DNA from: Dyadobacter jejuensis
GTDB lineage: Bacteria > Bacteroidota > Bacteroidia > Cytophagales > Spirosomataceae
Length of the DNA stretch: 64,000 nucleotides
Assembly (NCBI RefSeq): GCF_003149085.1
Contig: NZ_QGDT01000003.1
Coordinates: 62,001 to 126,000 of the forward strand
Direction of reading: 5' to 3'
Part shown: one piece after another, positions 8,176 through 18,181 of the stretch
How positions within the stretch are numbered: position 1 is the stretch's first letter
Layout of the letters: every line of letters begins with the position of its first letter
Program-made: the position numbers and the translations under genes
The notes under the pieces: generated by a model
Told to the model about the DNA's origin: nothing
The model's input: only the letters and a program-made list of their open reading frames with translations
The model's database searches: none

Positions 8176-11019
8176 CTAACGGCTAAGATACAGATTCCTT
8201 TCTCCATAAATTTTCTGGAAGAAATCGTCTTGCAGATCGTCTATAAAGTAAATAGCCTCTCCGGTAGACTTCATCTCTGGTCCAAGTTCCTTATTGACAT
8301 TCGGGAATTTATTGAAAGAGAATACGGGTATTTTGATAGCCCATCCCTTTTTAACTGGTTTAAAGTTAAAGTCGGATACCTTTTTAGCTCCTAGCATCAA
8401 TTTGGTCGCGTAATTGACATACGGTTCTTGGTATGCTTTACAAATGAAAGGTACCGTTCTAGAGGCTCTAGGGTTAGCTTCGATGACGTACACCACTCCG
8501 TTTTTAACCGCAAACTGCACATTGATAAGCCCTTTAACACTCATGGCTTTGGCAATTTTTTTGGTATGCTCCTCAATTTGCCTTACTTCGTCGTCGGTGA
8601 GGTCGAAGTGGGGTAGCGCCGCATGAGAGTCCCCAGAGTGAATACCGGCAGGTTCGATATGTTCCATTACCCCTATGATGTAGGAATCTTCCCCGTCACA
8701 AATGGCATCGGCCTCTGCTTCTAAGGCCCCTTCGAGGAAGTGATCGAGAAGGATGTTATTGTCAGGAATATCGTGAAGGATCTTAACCACATGTTGCTCG
8801 AGTTCCTTCTCGTTAATGACAATCTTCATGCTTTGCCCACCCAGTACGTAGCTCGGGCGAACGAGCAAGGGGAAGCCAAGGCTGCGCGACAATTCGACGG
8901 CGGCATCCGAAGTCCTTACGGTACCAAACTTAGGGTAGGGAATGCCCAGCTCCTCGAGTAGAGAAGAGAAGCGACCCCGGTCTTCGGCCCAGTCGAGGGA
9001 GTCGTAGCTGGTACCTATAATTTTAATACCGTATTTTACCAGCTTTTCGGCCATTTTCAAGGCGGTTTGGCCACCCAGCTGTACAATAACCCCTTCTGGC
9101 TTTTCATGTTCGATAATATCGAACACATGCTCCCAGAATACAGGCTCAAAATAAAGCTTGTCCGAAATATCAGGATCGGTAGAGACCGTCTCAGGGTTAC
9201 AGTTGATCATGATGGTTTCGTAGCCAGACTCTTTGGCTGCAAGTACCCCATGAACACAGGAATAGTCAAATTCTATCCCTTGGCCAATCCGGTTGGGCCC
9301 TGAGCCGAGCACCACCACTTTCTTTTTGTCCGATACGATCGACTCGTTATCAGGGGTTTCCTGCGACGAATTAAAGGTAGAGTAGTAATAGGGGGTCTTG
9401 GCTTCGAATTCGGCGGCACAAGTATCTACACATTTGTAGACCCGCTTAATTCCTAAAGCTTTCCGACGGTCATATACCTTGCTCTCTTTGGTGCCTAAAA
9501 GGTGTGCAATCTGACGGTCGGCATACCCTTTCTGTTTGGCACTTAATAGAAGTTCCTTGGGAAGTTCGTCGAGTTCAAATTTCTCAATCTGATGTTCAAG
9601 CTCAATGAGTTCCTCTATCTGACGAAGGAACCAGGGGTCTATTTTCGTCAGGGTTTGTATGGTCTTAAAGGAAAGTCCAATCTTGAAAGCGTCATAGATA
9701 TGGAAGAGTCTATCCCAGCTCGGGTGCTCTAGGCTGTATTTGAGTTGCTCTTGGTCTCTTAGTTCCCGGCCGTCGGCACCGAGGCCATTTCTCCTGATTT
9801 CAAGTGACTGGCAGGCCTTTTGGAGGGCTTCTTGGAAGTTTCTTCCGATTCCCATGGCCTCACCAACCGACTTCATTTGTAAGCCTAGAGAACGATCCGA
9901 TCCTTGGAATTTATCGAAGTTCCAGCGAGGTACTTTTACAATCACGTAGTCGATACTTGGCTCAAAAAATGCCGAAGTAGTGCCGGTAATGGGGTTCATT
10001 AACTCATCCAAATCGTACCCGATGGCCATTTTGGCGGCTATCTTGGCGATAGGGTAACCGGTAGCCTTCGAGGCCAAAGCCGACGATCGTGACACCCGGG
10101 GGTTAATCTCAATGGCAATGATCTGATCGTCAGCCGGGTTGACTGAGAATTGAACATTACATCCTCCTGCAAACTGGCCGATACCATCCATCATTTTGCG
10201 GGAAAGGTCACGCATTTGCTGGTAGAGGGTGTCGGGCAAGGTCATCGCTGGTGCTACCGTGATACTATCGCCCGTGTGCACGCCCATGGGATCGAAGTTT
10301 TCGATAGAACAAATGATGATAAAGTTACCCTTGCTGTCGCGAAGTAATTCTAATTCGTATTCTTTCCAACCCAAGGCACTTTGTTCTACCAATACCTCAT
10401 GAACTGGGGAGGCGTGTAGACCATTATTTAGGGCCTTGTCAAATTCTGCTTCGGTATGTACGAATCCACCACCCGTTCCACCAAGGGTAAAGGAGGGGCG
10501 TATCACCAAAGGAAATCCTATTTCCTGTGCTATCTCTTTTCCTTCCAAAAAAGAGCGTGCTGTACGGCCTTTGCATACATTCACGCCCAATTCGATCATC
10601 TTTAACCTAAATTTCTCCCGATCTTCGGTGGTTTCTATCGCCTTGATGTCGACCCCAATGATGTCGACATTGTATTTTTTCCAAATTCCTGCCTTGTCTG
10701 CATCGATGGCAAGATTCAGCGCCGTCTGGCCGCCCATGGTCGGTAATACCGCATCGATGGGCCTACCCATTTCCCTATGCTTTTCAAGGATTTCTACGAT
10801 GGATTTTTTCTCCAAGGGTTTTAGATACACATGATCCGCACTGATGGGGTCGGTCATGATCGTCGCCGGGTTGGAGTTAATCAACACCACTTCAATACCC
10901 TCTTCTCGCAATGATCGGGCCGCCTGCGAACCTGAATAGTCAAATTCACATGCCTGACCAATGATGATGGGACCTGAACCGATAATGAGAACGGATTTGA
11001 TATTCGGATTTTTGGGCAC
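8176..11019 (-). CDS. carB: Carbamoyl-phosphate synthase large subunit
   Basis: 947 residues. It makes carbamoyl phosphate from ammonia released by CarA, bicarbonate and two ATP, for arginine and pyrimidine synthesis. Both synthetase halves are present: the first opens with VLIIGSGPIIIGQACEFDYS and holds ATP-grasp motifs (VIRPSFTLGGTGGG, EINPRVSRSSALA); the second opens with VVLGSGPNRIGQGIEFDYS and holds LVRPSYVLGGQSM and EANPRASRTVPF. The protein ends at GERNLYLSR, about 120 residues shorter than the E. coli enzyme; the missing part is the MGS-like allosteric domain, and I believe short forms are usual in Bacteroidota. The start is GTG at 11019 with an AT-rich leader and no Shine-Dalgarno. 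carA is not in the window. Confidence 0.97.
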   Translation of the reverse strand: MPKNPNIKSVLIIGSGPIIIGQACEFDYSGSQAARSLREEGIEVVLINSNPATIMTDPISADHVYLKPLEKKSIVEILEKHREMGRPIDAVLPTMGGQTALNLAIDADKAGIWKKYNVDIIGVDIKAIETTEDREKFRLKMIELGVNVCKGRTARSFLEGKEIAQEIGFPLVIRPSFTLGGTGGGFVHTEAEFDKALNNGLHASPVHEVLVEQSALGWKEYELELLRDSKGNFIIICSIENFDPMGVHTGDSITVAPAMTLPDTLYQQMRDLSRKMMDGIGQFAGGCNVQFSVNPADDQIIAIEINPRVSRSSALASKATGYPIAKIAAKMAIGYDLDELMNPITGTTSAFFEPSIDYVIVKVPRWNFDKFQGSDRSLGLQMKSVGEAMGIGRNFQEALQKACQSLEIRRNGLGADGRELRDQEQLKYSLEHPSWDRLFHIYDAFKIGLSFKTIQTLTKIDPWFLRQIEELIELEHQIEKFELDELPKELLLSAKQKGYADRQIAHLLGTKESKVYDRRKALGIKRVYKCVDTCAAEFEAKTPYYYSTFNSSQETPDNESIVSDKKKVVVLGSGPNRIGQGIEFDYSCVHGVLAAKESGYETIMINCNPETVSTDPDISDKLYFEPVFWEHVFDIIEHEKPEGVIVQLGGQTALKMAEKLVKYGIKIIGTSYDSLDWAEDRGRFSSLLEELGIPYPKFGTVRTSDAAVELSRSLGFPLLVRPSYVLGGQSMKIVINEKELEQHVVKILHDIPDNNILLDHFLEGALEAEADAICDGEDSYIIGVMEHIEPAGIHSGDSHAALPHFDLTDDEVRQIEEHTKKIAKAMSVKGLINVQFAVKNGVVYVIEANPRASRTVPFICKAYQEPYVNYATKLMLGAKKVSDFNFKPVKKGWAIKIPVFSFNKFPNVNKELGPEMKSTGEAIYFIDDLQDDFFQKIYGERNLYLSR

Positions 11020-11116
11020 AGTAATTTAATTTTTGAAGAATTATGATTTTATTTATTTTTTGGCCTATTCCTTCCTATATCAATGGGCGATTTTAGGGTT
11101 AGGTCCAAAAATTCCA

Positions 11117-11124
11117 CAAAGTTA
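11117..11124 (-). promoter_or_regulatory. Bacteroidota -7 promoter element (TAACTTTG) for carB
   Basis: TAACTTTG on the minus strand matches TAnnTTTG exactly, 97 nt upstream of the carB GTG, implying a leader of roughly 90 nt. The rest of the 11020-11322 gap shows no other recognisable element. Confidence 0.55.
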
Positions 11125-11322
11125 ATTTACATTATCGAAAATGGAACTGTTTTTATCGGATTTTGAAGTTTTAATTTGTAAAGCCTTGAATAATAGGCGT
11201 TCTTTTTCGATAGATGTCGGCGCTTAGGTCCGGTGTTGGGAAGCCAGGTCGTTAATCTTGACTTTCTCTGAGGGCTGCCCATGGCAGGCAGGACTACTCA
11301 CCTCGGTAGTGTGCTTCCTTTT

Positions 11323-13164
11323 TTATTGAAATGGAACAATAGAAGGAGCGGAGATGTCGAAGTCGCGAAGCCGAAGGGGGGTGTTTCCGTCGGCTGCAAA
11401 TCGCCATAAGGTGGTATTATTCGGAATATTAGGATAATAACCAATTCGAAGCTGAAAGGTATTAAAGGTAAGATTTTCATTCTTAAAGCGGAAGCCCAAA
11501 CCATAGCCTTGGTATAAAGGACCGTTCCATAAAGACTTGGGGCCATCTACCAGGCCTAGATCGGCAAAAACGAAATAGGCTATCCTAAAGCCAAGAATAC
11601 TTTTATCGGAGAAAAATACCGTTTCAAGGCCTAGGGTGAATTTTTTCGTCCCTATCAACTCATCACTGTTGATACCCCGTATGCCCTGATTTCCACTGAT
11701 ATTAATATAGTCGAGCGGGTCGCGGTGATAGCCATTGGTGTATTTCATGGTGATGAATTGTCTAAAGAAGCTGTATTTAAAGGGAATTAGTGGGCTAAAG
11801 TAATTTACTTGCCCGCTAATCACTCCTTGCTGGGCCAGACCGCTCTTGTAATAGCTGCCATAATTGAATAATCCATATAGGTAACCCATTTTCTGAGGTA
11901 AGTAGAGTCCTTTGGCAAATTGTATCCCACTGTAGCCCCGATCCCCAAATTCGGTCGACTCTCTTCCGAAGGTAATCGAAAGCAGGTTTCCGACGGGTAC
12001 ATCTTCCGTACGTCCAAAACCATAGATTAAAACGTCCCGCTTATAATTACGGTTGGAGTATCCCAAACTCAGTAGGGTGGCGCTCTTATCCCAATAGATT
12101 CTGTTGAGGTTAGGACCAACTTCAGGCCGCTCTATGTAATCATACTTATTGTACCTAAAGGCGGTAATAAATCGAGAGTTTTTGTTGAATATTTTGTTTT
12201 CGAAAGGAAAACGAAAAGAGCGGCCTATCCAGAAATCATAATAATTGTAGGAGGTACTAAATCGGATCTCCTTACTGGGGTCATCGACCTCCCTTTTATA
12301 CTGGCGATTTTTAATAATTCCAGCTTCTAGGGCACCTGCATATTTTGTTTCGTTGGTTAAAAATGATCGGTTAAAACGGATGGACTTTTCCTTGAGGTCA
12401 TTTTCATAGATAAAACGGGCCTGGCCGGTGATAAACGTCTTCCCAATATAAGGTACCGTATATATGGTCCTAAACTGAAACTTATTGAGGGTGTCGAGGC
12501 CATTCCAGCGGATGGCCGTCAGCTGCGAATGGGTAGTACCACTCACGTTAATATTATCGAGACCTACGCCAAATTTATTGAAATTGCTAAATGACCCCGA
12601 AAAATTCAGCGACCAGGCATCTTGGATAATGACCATCACATCGGCCTGCCAGGTCACGTCTTTACGGGGTATTACCTCGATCCTGGCATCGACTATGAGC
12701 TTGTTGGCGCGTAAAAGTCGCTCATTGTCTTTAAAAACTTGGGCTCTAATTTCGTCTCCCTCTTCAAATAACAATAACGAGCGGCGGATAATACCTTCTC
12801 GGGTATTGGTATGCATGCTTTTGCTTAGGAAACGTTCTAGCTGATTGCCCGTTCGAGCGGTATCATACACCGACTGCCCCAGTATATTGAGTTGTTTGAC
12901 AATAATATGATTGATGATCATCCCTTCATACGGGGTAAAGGGATTGGTCTCTATTTCTTTAACCTCCGATACCTGGCCTTGGTTGTATACATCCCTAAAT
13001 AGTAACCGATAAACGGCCCGCGAAAATTTAGTTTTGGACATACGCATTTTTAAATTCGTGTAACGTATACTATCCTTGTTTATAGCGCGTTCCGGCAGGG
13101 TGTCGGTAACCTGCGCCATGGCCAAGGAAGTGTACATCACAAGAAAAAATACGTATCGGATCAT
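11323..13164 (-). CDS. Omp85-like outer-membrane protein (POTRA plus BamA/TamA-type barrel)
   Basis: 613 residues. A signal peptide ends near SLAMAQ. Residues about 70-190 look like POTRA material: GMIINHIIVKQLNILG, an NTREGIIRRSLLLFEEGD linker and ARIEVIPRKDVTWQADVMV. The rest reads as a barrel with alternating aromatic strands. A SGNQGIRGINSDELIG segment (about 490-505) resembles the conserved G-rich loop that enters the barrel of Omp85 proteins. Length is short of BamA (about 800) and closer to single-POTRA or TamA-like members. Role: outer-membrane protein insertion or lipid traffic is possible, but no partner gene is adjacent. Confidence 0.75.
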   Translation of the reverse strand: MIRYVFFLVMYTSLAMAQVTDTLPERAINKDSIRYTNLKMRMSKTKFSRAVYRLLFRDVYNQGQVSEVKEIETNPFTPYEGMIINHIIVKQLNILGQSVYDTARTGNQLERFLSKSMHTNTREGIIRRSLLLFEEGDEIRAQVFKDNERLLRANKLIVDARIEVIPRKDVTWQADVMVIIQDAWSLNFSGSFSNFNKFGVGLDNINVSGTTHSQLTAIRWNGLDTLNKFQFRTIYTVPYIGKTFITGQARFIYENDLKEKSIRFNRSFLTNETKYAGALEAGIIKNRQYKREVDDPSKEIRFSTSYNYYDFWIGRSFRFPFENKIFNKNSRFITAFRYNKYDYIERPEVGPNLNRIYWDKSATLLSLGYSNRNYKRDVLIYGFGRTEDVPVGNLLSITFGRESTEFGDRGYSGIQFAKGLYLPQKMGYLYGLFNYGSYYKSGLAQQGVISGQVNYFSPLIPFKYSFFRQFITMKYTNGYHRDPLDYINISGNQGIRGINSDELIGTKKFTLGLETVFFSDKSILGFRIAYFVFADLGLVDGPKSLWNGPLYQGYGLGFRFKNENLTFNTFQLRIGYYPNIPNNTTLWRFAADGNTPLRLRDFDISAPSIVPFQ

Positions 13165-13252
13165 AGGCTGTAGAACGAAGGAATAAAGTACCCGATATTA
13201 ACGGAAATACGGGTGGGGTTCGTGTGGAGCCACAAGCCGGTTGGCTGATTCA

Positions 13253-14935
13253 TTACCGGTTAGCTGCCTGAAGCATCTTTAGCAGTTCATCGAGCCGTTG
13301 TGGGGACGGGGCGTTTCGGGTTTGATATTTGCCCTTAGGATTAATGATGGCGAAAGTGCCTGGCTCAAGTGGATTGAACTTTAGCAGGAGGTCAATCATT
13401 TGGTTGTTGTCAATAAATACATGAATACCCTTTAAGTTATGACGGATCACATATTGCTTGGCCAAAGCACTTCGGTCCGTTTCGGGCTCCATATCGCTCA
13501 GGTGAACATACAGGATTACCGTATTTTCGGGTAAGTTGTTTTCTAGGTTCGTCATATAGGACAATTCTTCCAAGCTCTTCGAATCGGTGATGTTCCATTT
13601 GGCCAGGTAGATTGTTTCTCCTTTAAGTTCGGCTAGTAGTTTTTTCATCCAGGAGGCTCCTCCTTCCTGTGAACGGCTCATCCAAAAACCTGGTACCACT
13701 TCAGCAGGTTTGATTTGATTGGACCGGTAGTCTGTAAATTTGCGAATGTTAAGGCTGTCATGTAGCTCGAGGGCGAGCAGTTCTCTTAGGGAGTTTTTGA
13801 ATTTGTCTTGTTTAAGGTCCTGCAGTATATGCTGGCCAAGTAGCCGTTTTTGGCTTAGTGAAAAACCGGTAAAACGGTTGGTAAGGTAATTGGCTTTCAA
13901 AAAATCGGTCATATTCTCCGGTAAGTTTTCAGAATATAAACGGCTCTCACGTTCGTAATCGAAAAGGGTGTTTAGGGCCACCTCGTTACGGGCAAACAGC
14001 TGACTTAGGAAGTTGATCTCCCTCTGGTCGGTTACTCCCCCTTGGATGATTCCAGAAAGTCGCTGATTTTCCTCTGAATTCAAATCGGTATTATAGTTTT
14101 TGATGAGCTCGGCCATGGTCTTAACGGGTAAGGAGGCTCTGGATCCCGGGTTTTGGTAAGCCAGATATTCCATTTTCAAATGAGCGTAAAGGGAATATTT
14201 CCCCGCTAATGTTACCTTTTCAGCGGTCAAAGGCGCTTCATTAATCGTGTTTTGATTAATCGTGCTCAAGCCAATATCAAGGTCGTTGGACCGTAAATAA
14301 TCCATCCAGATCACCTCCTTTTCGACCTGGGCCTTGGTCGTAATCCACTGCCGTAGGTTAGGGTCCATCAAGTTATGACGACTATATTCGGCCAGTACTT
14401 CCATGCGGAATTGTTGACGGGCGTCAAGCGCAGCCGTAGCTTGAGGCATGGATTTGTACCAAAAGTTATCGAAGAAATCCGCTCCTAAGGACTTATTTTT
14501 CTCAAAGGCCTTTCCTTCGGCGACCAGATAAGCCTTTAGCGAATTATTGGCTGCAGCCAAGGAGCCACCAAAGTAGAAGAGCTTATCTGACAGGCCCATT
14601 GAGTCGGCATCAAAGGTGACGTTTAACTTTCCTTTGGTACCCAAAAACGTAGTATTGGCAAGGGGACCATATTCCAAATAGAACTCTTCTGTTGGAAAAT
14701 TTAATGGAAGGGCCACTTTGAAGCTACCATCGGCTTCTAGAGGCGCCCTACTGATCAGTTCGGTAGAGGGTTGTAATATATTATTTCTAAAAAAGGTAAC
14801 TGCAGAGTTTTGTCGGTAAAGCCTACCGTTCAGATTCTTTATTTGCCCTTCGATATAAACGCTATCGGGCTGAGATTGGACTGGTAAGTGGCTAGAAAAA
14901 AGGAAACACAGTGAAATTAAGAATTGATATTTCAT
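13253..14935 (-). CDS. Secreted protein with thioredoxin-like (TlpA-type) domain lacking the CXXC
   Basis: 560 residues with a signal peptide (HLPVQSQ). The N-terminal 100 residues have the layout of the DUF4369/DUF5106-like domain often fused to TlpA in Bacteroidota (VYIEGQIKNLNG, YLEYGPLANTTFL). The middle is helical. The C-terminal 150 residues follow a thioredoxin-like order: GETIYLAKWNITDSKSLEEL where TlpA proteins have a W-C-x-x-C segment, then NTVILYVHLSD, then GTFAIINPKGKY in the position of the cis-proline strand. No cysteine pair exists, so disulfide exchange is impossible; it may bind or scaffold instead. The domain assignment is by pattern only. Confidence 0.6.
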   Translation of the reverse strand: MKYQFLISLCFLFSSHLPVQSQPDSVYIEGQIKNLNGRLYRQNSAVTFFRNNILQPSTELISRAPLEADGSFKVALPLNFPTEEFYLEYGPLANTTFLGTKGKLNVTFDADSMGLSDKLFYFGGSLAAANNSLKAYLVAEGKAFEKNKSLGADFFDNFWYKSMPQATAALDARQQFRMEVLAEYSRHNLMDPNLRQWITTKAQVEKEVIWMDYLRSNDLDIGLSTINQNTINEAPLTAEKVTLAGKYSLYAHLKMEYLAYQNPGSRASLPVKTMAELIKNYNTDLNSEENQRLSGIIQGGVTDQREINFLSQLFARNEVALNTLFDYERESRLYSENLPENMTDFLKANYLTNRFTGFSLSQKRLLGQHILQDLKQDKFKNSLRELLALELHDSLNIRKFTDYRSNQIKPAEVVPGFWMSRSQEGGASWMKKLLAELKGETIYLAKWNITDSKSLEELSYMTNLENNLPENTVILYVHLSDMEPETDRSALAKQYVIRHNLKGIHVFIDNNQMIDLLLKFNPLEPGTFAIINPKGKYQTRNAPSPQRLDELLKMLQAANR

Positions 14936-15058
14936 GCGAGTGGTATGTTAATATTCGCTTTAAATATAACAGGAATTGCTATATGAAGTGTATTATTAGT
15001 CAGTTCTGTAGCTGTACTAGGGTTATTAAAGAGTCATGCCAAGCCCAGCTTTGGGGAT

Positions 15059-15583
15059 CTACGATAGCTTATTGCCATCTTCATAGCGAACCGAAATGCC
15101 ATGGTATTTGTCTTGAGCCTGATAGTCTTTGCGCAGCGGATGGCCTTCCCAATCTTCTGGCAATAGGATACGACGAAGGTCGGGGTGTCCGCTGAAATAA
15201 ATCCCCAATAAGTCATAGGCCTCCCTTTCATGCCAATCGGCCGTCTTCCATATTTCGCTGACTGAAGGGATGGTAGGCAACGACGCATCGGTGGGTAGCC
15301 TATCGAGGGTAGTTTTTATGACGAGCTTATGGCCATAAGGGATGGAGACTAGATGGTATACGACCTCCATGGTGCCTTTGACCGGACCATTGTCAATTCC
15401 GGTTAAACAGGCCAGAAAATCGAAATACAATCTCGAATCCGTAAATAAGAATTCGCATACCCTTACGATGGAGCGGGGGTCGACCAGGATAGCAGGTTGT
15501 AGGCCTTCTTCGCTAAAGGTTACGATTTCCTCTGAAAATGCTTCGGATATTACTTTTTTAATCTCTTCAAAAACCATACTCAT
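15059..15583 (-). CDS. nuoC: NADH-quinone oxidoreductase subunit C
   Basis: 174 residues. The NuoC signature is clear: WHEREAYDLLGIYFSGHPDL (about residues 113-132) and RRILLPEDWEGHPLRKDY. It is a peripheral-arm subunit of respiratory complex I and helps form the quinone module with NuoB and NuoD. It follows nuoB by 4 nt and is surely co-transcribed. No nuoD follows; the next gene downstream is the thioredoxin-like protein, so the complex I genes are split up here. Confidence 0.93.
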   Translation of the reverse strand: MSMVFEEIKKVISEAFSEEIVTFSEEGLQPAILVDPRSIVRVCEFLFTDSRLYFDFLACLTGIDNGPVKGTMEVVYHLVSIPYGHKLVIKTTLDRLPTDASLPTIPSVSEIWKTADWHEREAYDLLGIYFSGHPDLRRILLPEDWEGHPLRKDYQAQDKYHGISVRYEDGNKLS

Positions 15584-15587
15584 ATTA

Positions 15588-16121
15588 TTACGCTTGAATG
15601 CCTATTTCTTGGTGGGCGGCTTGCATTTCCATAAATACTTCAGGGGCCAGGGGGTGTTCGGTACGTATTTTTTCTTGAAGCTTCATAAAACCTCCAATTA
15701 ATGCCTCTGGCCTTGGCGGACAGCCCGGAACATACACATCGACGGGGATAATGCGGTCCACCCCTTTTACTACATGGTAGCCATGTTCCCAATAGGGGCC
15801 ACCACAATTGGAACAACTCCCCATAGAAATAACATAGCGTGGTTCGGGCATTTGCTCGTATAACCGCCTAATTCTATCGGCCATTTTAAAGGTTACCGTC
15901 CCGGCAACGATCATCACATCGGACTGCCTTGGAGAGGGCCGAGGCATAATCCCAAAGCGCTCGAGGTCATAATTAGAAGCATAGGCTGCCATCATTTCTA
16001 TGGCACAACAAGCCAATCCAAAGCCCATTGGCCACAAAGAAGAGAGGCGTGCCCAGTTCATAAGGTCCTCCGAATTGGTGATAATAATACCACCATCACC
16101 TGTTTTTATGTGTTCAGTCAT
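15588..16121 (-). CDS. nuoB: NADH-quinone oxidoreductase subunit B
   Basis: 177 residues. Ligands of the terminal [4Fe-4S] cluster N2 are visible: the paired cysteines in [10 protein letters not shown] (about residues 35-44), [11 protein letters not shown] (about 100-110) and [11 protein letters not shown] (about 132-142). NuoB passes electrons to quinone in complex I. nuoA would normally be directly upstream; instead a gap of about 600 bp and then the accessory block begin, and nuoA lies near 30.3-30.7 kb on the same strand. Confidence 0.95.
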   Translation of the reverse strand: MTEHIKTGDGGIIITNSEDLMNWARLSSLWPMGFGLACCAIEMMAAYASNYDLERFGIMPRPSPRQSDVMIVAGTVTFKMADRIRRLYEQMPEPRYVISMGSCSNCGGPYWEHGYHVVKGVDRIIPVDVYVPGCPPRPEALIGGFMKLQEKIRTEHPLAPEVFMEMQAAHQEIGIQA

Positions 16122-16727
16122 CTAAATACCTTTATCCAAATTTTAAAATGCCGACTTTCAAAACTCCCCCCGAAGTGAATTAATTCCACTTATAACGCGA
16201 TGAGCGTACAACCGTATGGCGATTAAGTCCTTTAGAGGCCATCAGTCAATCTATAGCGGGTTGTTTTAATTCTAGCTGGGCATTAGGGCAAATTTAGTAA
16301 ACAAAACGGTAAAAACGGGTCTTCCCATCCAACAGGCCCAATTAGTAGGGATGTCGAGGGCTTCCCTTCCTAATTTAATGTTAACCCTTGCCGAAAATTT
16401 GTGTATTGAATTTTTCATGATAAGGCCTTGGAGCTTGTTGATGTCGATGAGGAAGTTGTAAGGGTATTCCAAGAGTGTCGGCTGGGGGGTATTACACGAC
16501 GTTGGAAGTGTTCATCCCGAGGTGGCATATGGATCGTTCAAATATTTCCAACAGAATATTCCCAAATAGTGCGATGAGCGTTAATAGAACGCCTTTTTGA
16601 CTAGGTTTAGGACGTGATAACTATTAAAATGAATAAATAGTATTGGTTTTGGCTTATTTATTCCATTCTGAAGAAGTAAATCCATGTAATATTGCAGTTC
16701 GAAGAATTTGTTAAATTATTCCATAAT
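16122..16727. other. Non-coding gap between nuoB and the sulfatase
   Basis: About 600 bp without a gene I can support. A 66-codon minus-strand frame (16272-16472) is not recognisable and begins without a convincing signal. GCGATGAGCGT occurs twice (16197-16207 and 16570-16580 region), but no clear terminal inverted repeat or transposase remnant is seen. It is one edge of the block that separates nuoB from nuoA. Confidence 0.4.
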
Positions 16728-18170
16728 ATGCCTCTGCGTAAAGTTTATTTAGTGCTCGTTTTATGCCTGCTTTTGGCGGCACAGAGCCACGGTCAAAAGC
16801 GCCCTAATATTATATTTATCCTTACCGACGACCAAGCCGCGTGGGCTCAGGGCCAGTACCAAGGCTCCCAGGCCATCACGCCCAATATGGATCGCATTGC
16901 CCAGGAAGGGGTATATCTGTCCAATGCTTTCGTGGTAACTCCCGTATGCAGCCCTTCCCGAGCCAGTTTGCTAACTTCCCGCTATGGTTATGAACTTGGC
17001 ATAGACGACTGGATCAATGAGAAGGGACGCTCCTTAACTGGGATAGAACCTGGGTTGGGGATCGATGCAGCCCTGCCGACCTGGCCCAAGGCCCTTGCAA
17101 AGGCCGGATATCATACAGGACTTATTGGTAAGTGGCATTTAGGTTCTTTGGACGAGTCACATCCAACCGTGTTGGGTTATCAAGAGTTTTCGGGTTTTAG
17201 AGAAGGAGGAACCAAAACGGAAAATCCTATTTTCGAAATAAAGGGGGAATCGCAGCAGATGAATGGATTGACCGAGGATTTACTGACCGACTTGGCTCTA
17301 GAATTTGTGGACAATCACCAATCCAGTCCTTTCGCCCTTTCTTTGCATTTTAGGGCTCCGCATACCAACTGGCTTCCGGTACGGCCTGAAGATGCCGCAC
17401 CTTTCAAAAGTAAAAACATCTCCATCCCAGAACCGAATTTTCCAGATTTGGATACCGCACGGACCAAAAGCATGATGAGAGACTATCTCTCTAGTGTAAA
17501 GTGTGTAGATAGGAACCTGGGAAGGCTCTTAAATAGACTTGACTCCTTGGGGTTGGCCGAGAATACCATCCTCATATTTACGTCGGACCATGGCTATAAC
17601 ATGGGCCATAATGGAATATGGCATAAGGGGAATGGACATTGGCTGCTCAACCACCCAGTAGCCTCTCCTAACCCCAATATCCCCGTCGATCAGCGTCCCA
17701 ATCTTTACGATAATTCCTTGAGAGTACCGGCAATGATTCGCTGGCCAGGGAAAATTCAACCCGGCACTGTATTGAACCATACCGTTGCTAATATCGATTG
17801 GTATCCGACTATCTTAGATATGGTAGGGGTCACCATCCCCCTTCAAGATACCATTAGAGGGAAGAGTTTTAACCAGTTTTTGTTAGGGAAAAGCTCCGGA
17901 CAGCGTTGGGATGAGGACCTCTTTGCAGTCTATACCACCAAGCATCAGTCCAAAACACAAATGCGCATGTACCGAACCAATAAGTACAAGCTAATCCGTG
18001 ATTTTTTGAATCCAGAAAGAGACGAGTTTTATGATTTGGAATCCGATCCTCAGGAACATATCAATTTGATACATTCGACAGACAAAAGGATAATCGCACA
18101 AATAAAAACGCTTGACAAACGCTTGTCTCAGCGTATGATTAATAATAATGACCCATTAAAGCACCCCTAA
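16728..18170 (+). CDS. Secreted S1-family sulfatase (arylsulfatase A-like)
   Basis: 480 residues from the ATG at 16728 (MPLRKVYLVLVL), which gives a clean signal peptide ending in AAQSHGQ; a TTG 12 codons upstream is less likely. Metal ligands IFILTDDQ follow the signal peptide. The formylglycine motif VCSPSRASL holds the C-x-P-S-R core, so a formylglycine-generating enzyme or anSME elsewhere in the genome is needed. The second metal site FTSDHGYNMG and the C-terminal YDLESDPQEHINL are typical of S1 sulfatases. It probably removes sulfate esters from a polysaccharide. It starts a run of four plus-strand genes with two propeller glycosidases just downstream. Confidence 0.92.
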   Translation: MPLRKVYLVLVLCLLLAAQSHGQKRPNIIFILTDDQAAWAQGQYQGSQAITPNMDRIAQEGVYLSNAFVVTPVCSPSRASLLTSRYGYELGIDDWINEKGRSLTGIEPGLGIDAALPTWPKALAKAGYHTGLIGKWHLGSLDESHPTVLGYQEFSGFREGGTKTENPIFEIKGESQQMNGLTEDLLTDLALEFVDNHQSSPFALSLHFRAPHTNWLPVRPEDAAPFKSKNISIPEPNFPDLDTARTKSMMRDYLSSVKCVDRNLGRLLNRLDSLGLAENTILIFTSDHGYNMGHNGIWHKGNGHWLLNHPVASPNPNIPVDQRPNLYDNSLRVPAMIRWPGKIQPGTVLNHTVANIDWYPTILDMVGVTIPLQDTIRGKSFNQFLLGKSSGQRWDEDLFAVYTTKHQSKTQMRMYRTNKYKLIRDFLNPERDEFYDLESDPQEHINLIHSTDKRIIAQIKTLDKRLSQRMINNNDPLKHP

Positions 18171-18181
18171 AGTTATAGGCT

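Noticed and set aside
16272..16472. 66-codon minus-strand frame in the nuoB-sulfatase gap
   Set aside because: No recognised motif, no promoter and no homolog that I can name; it is too short to support.
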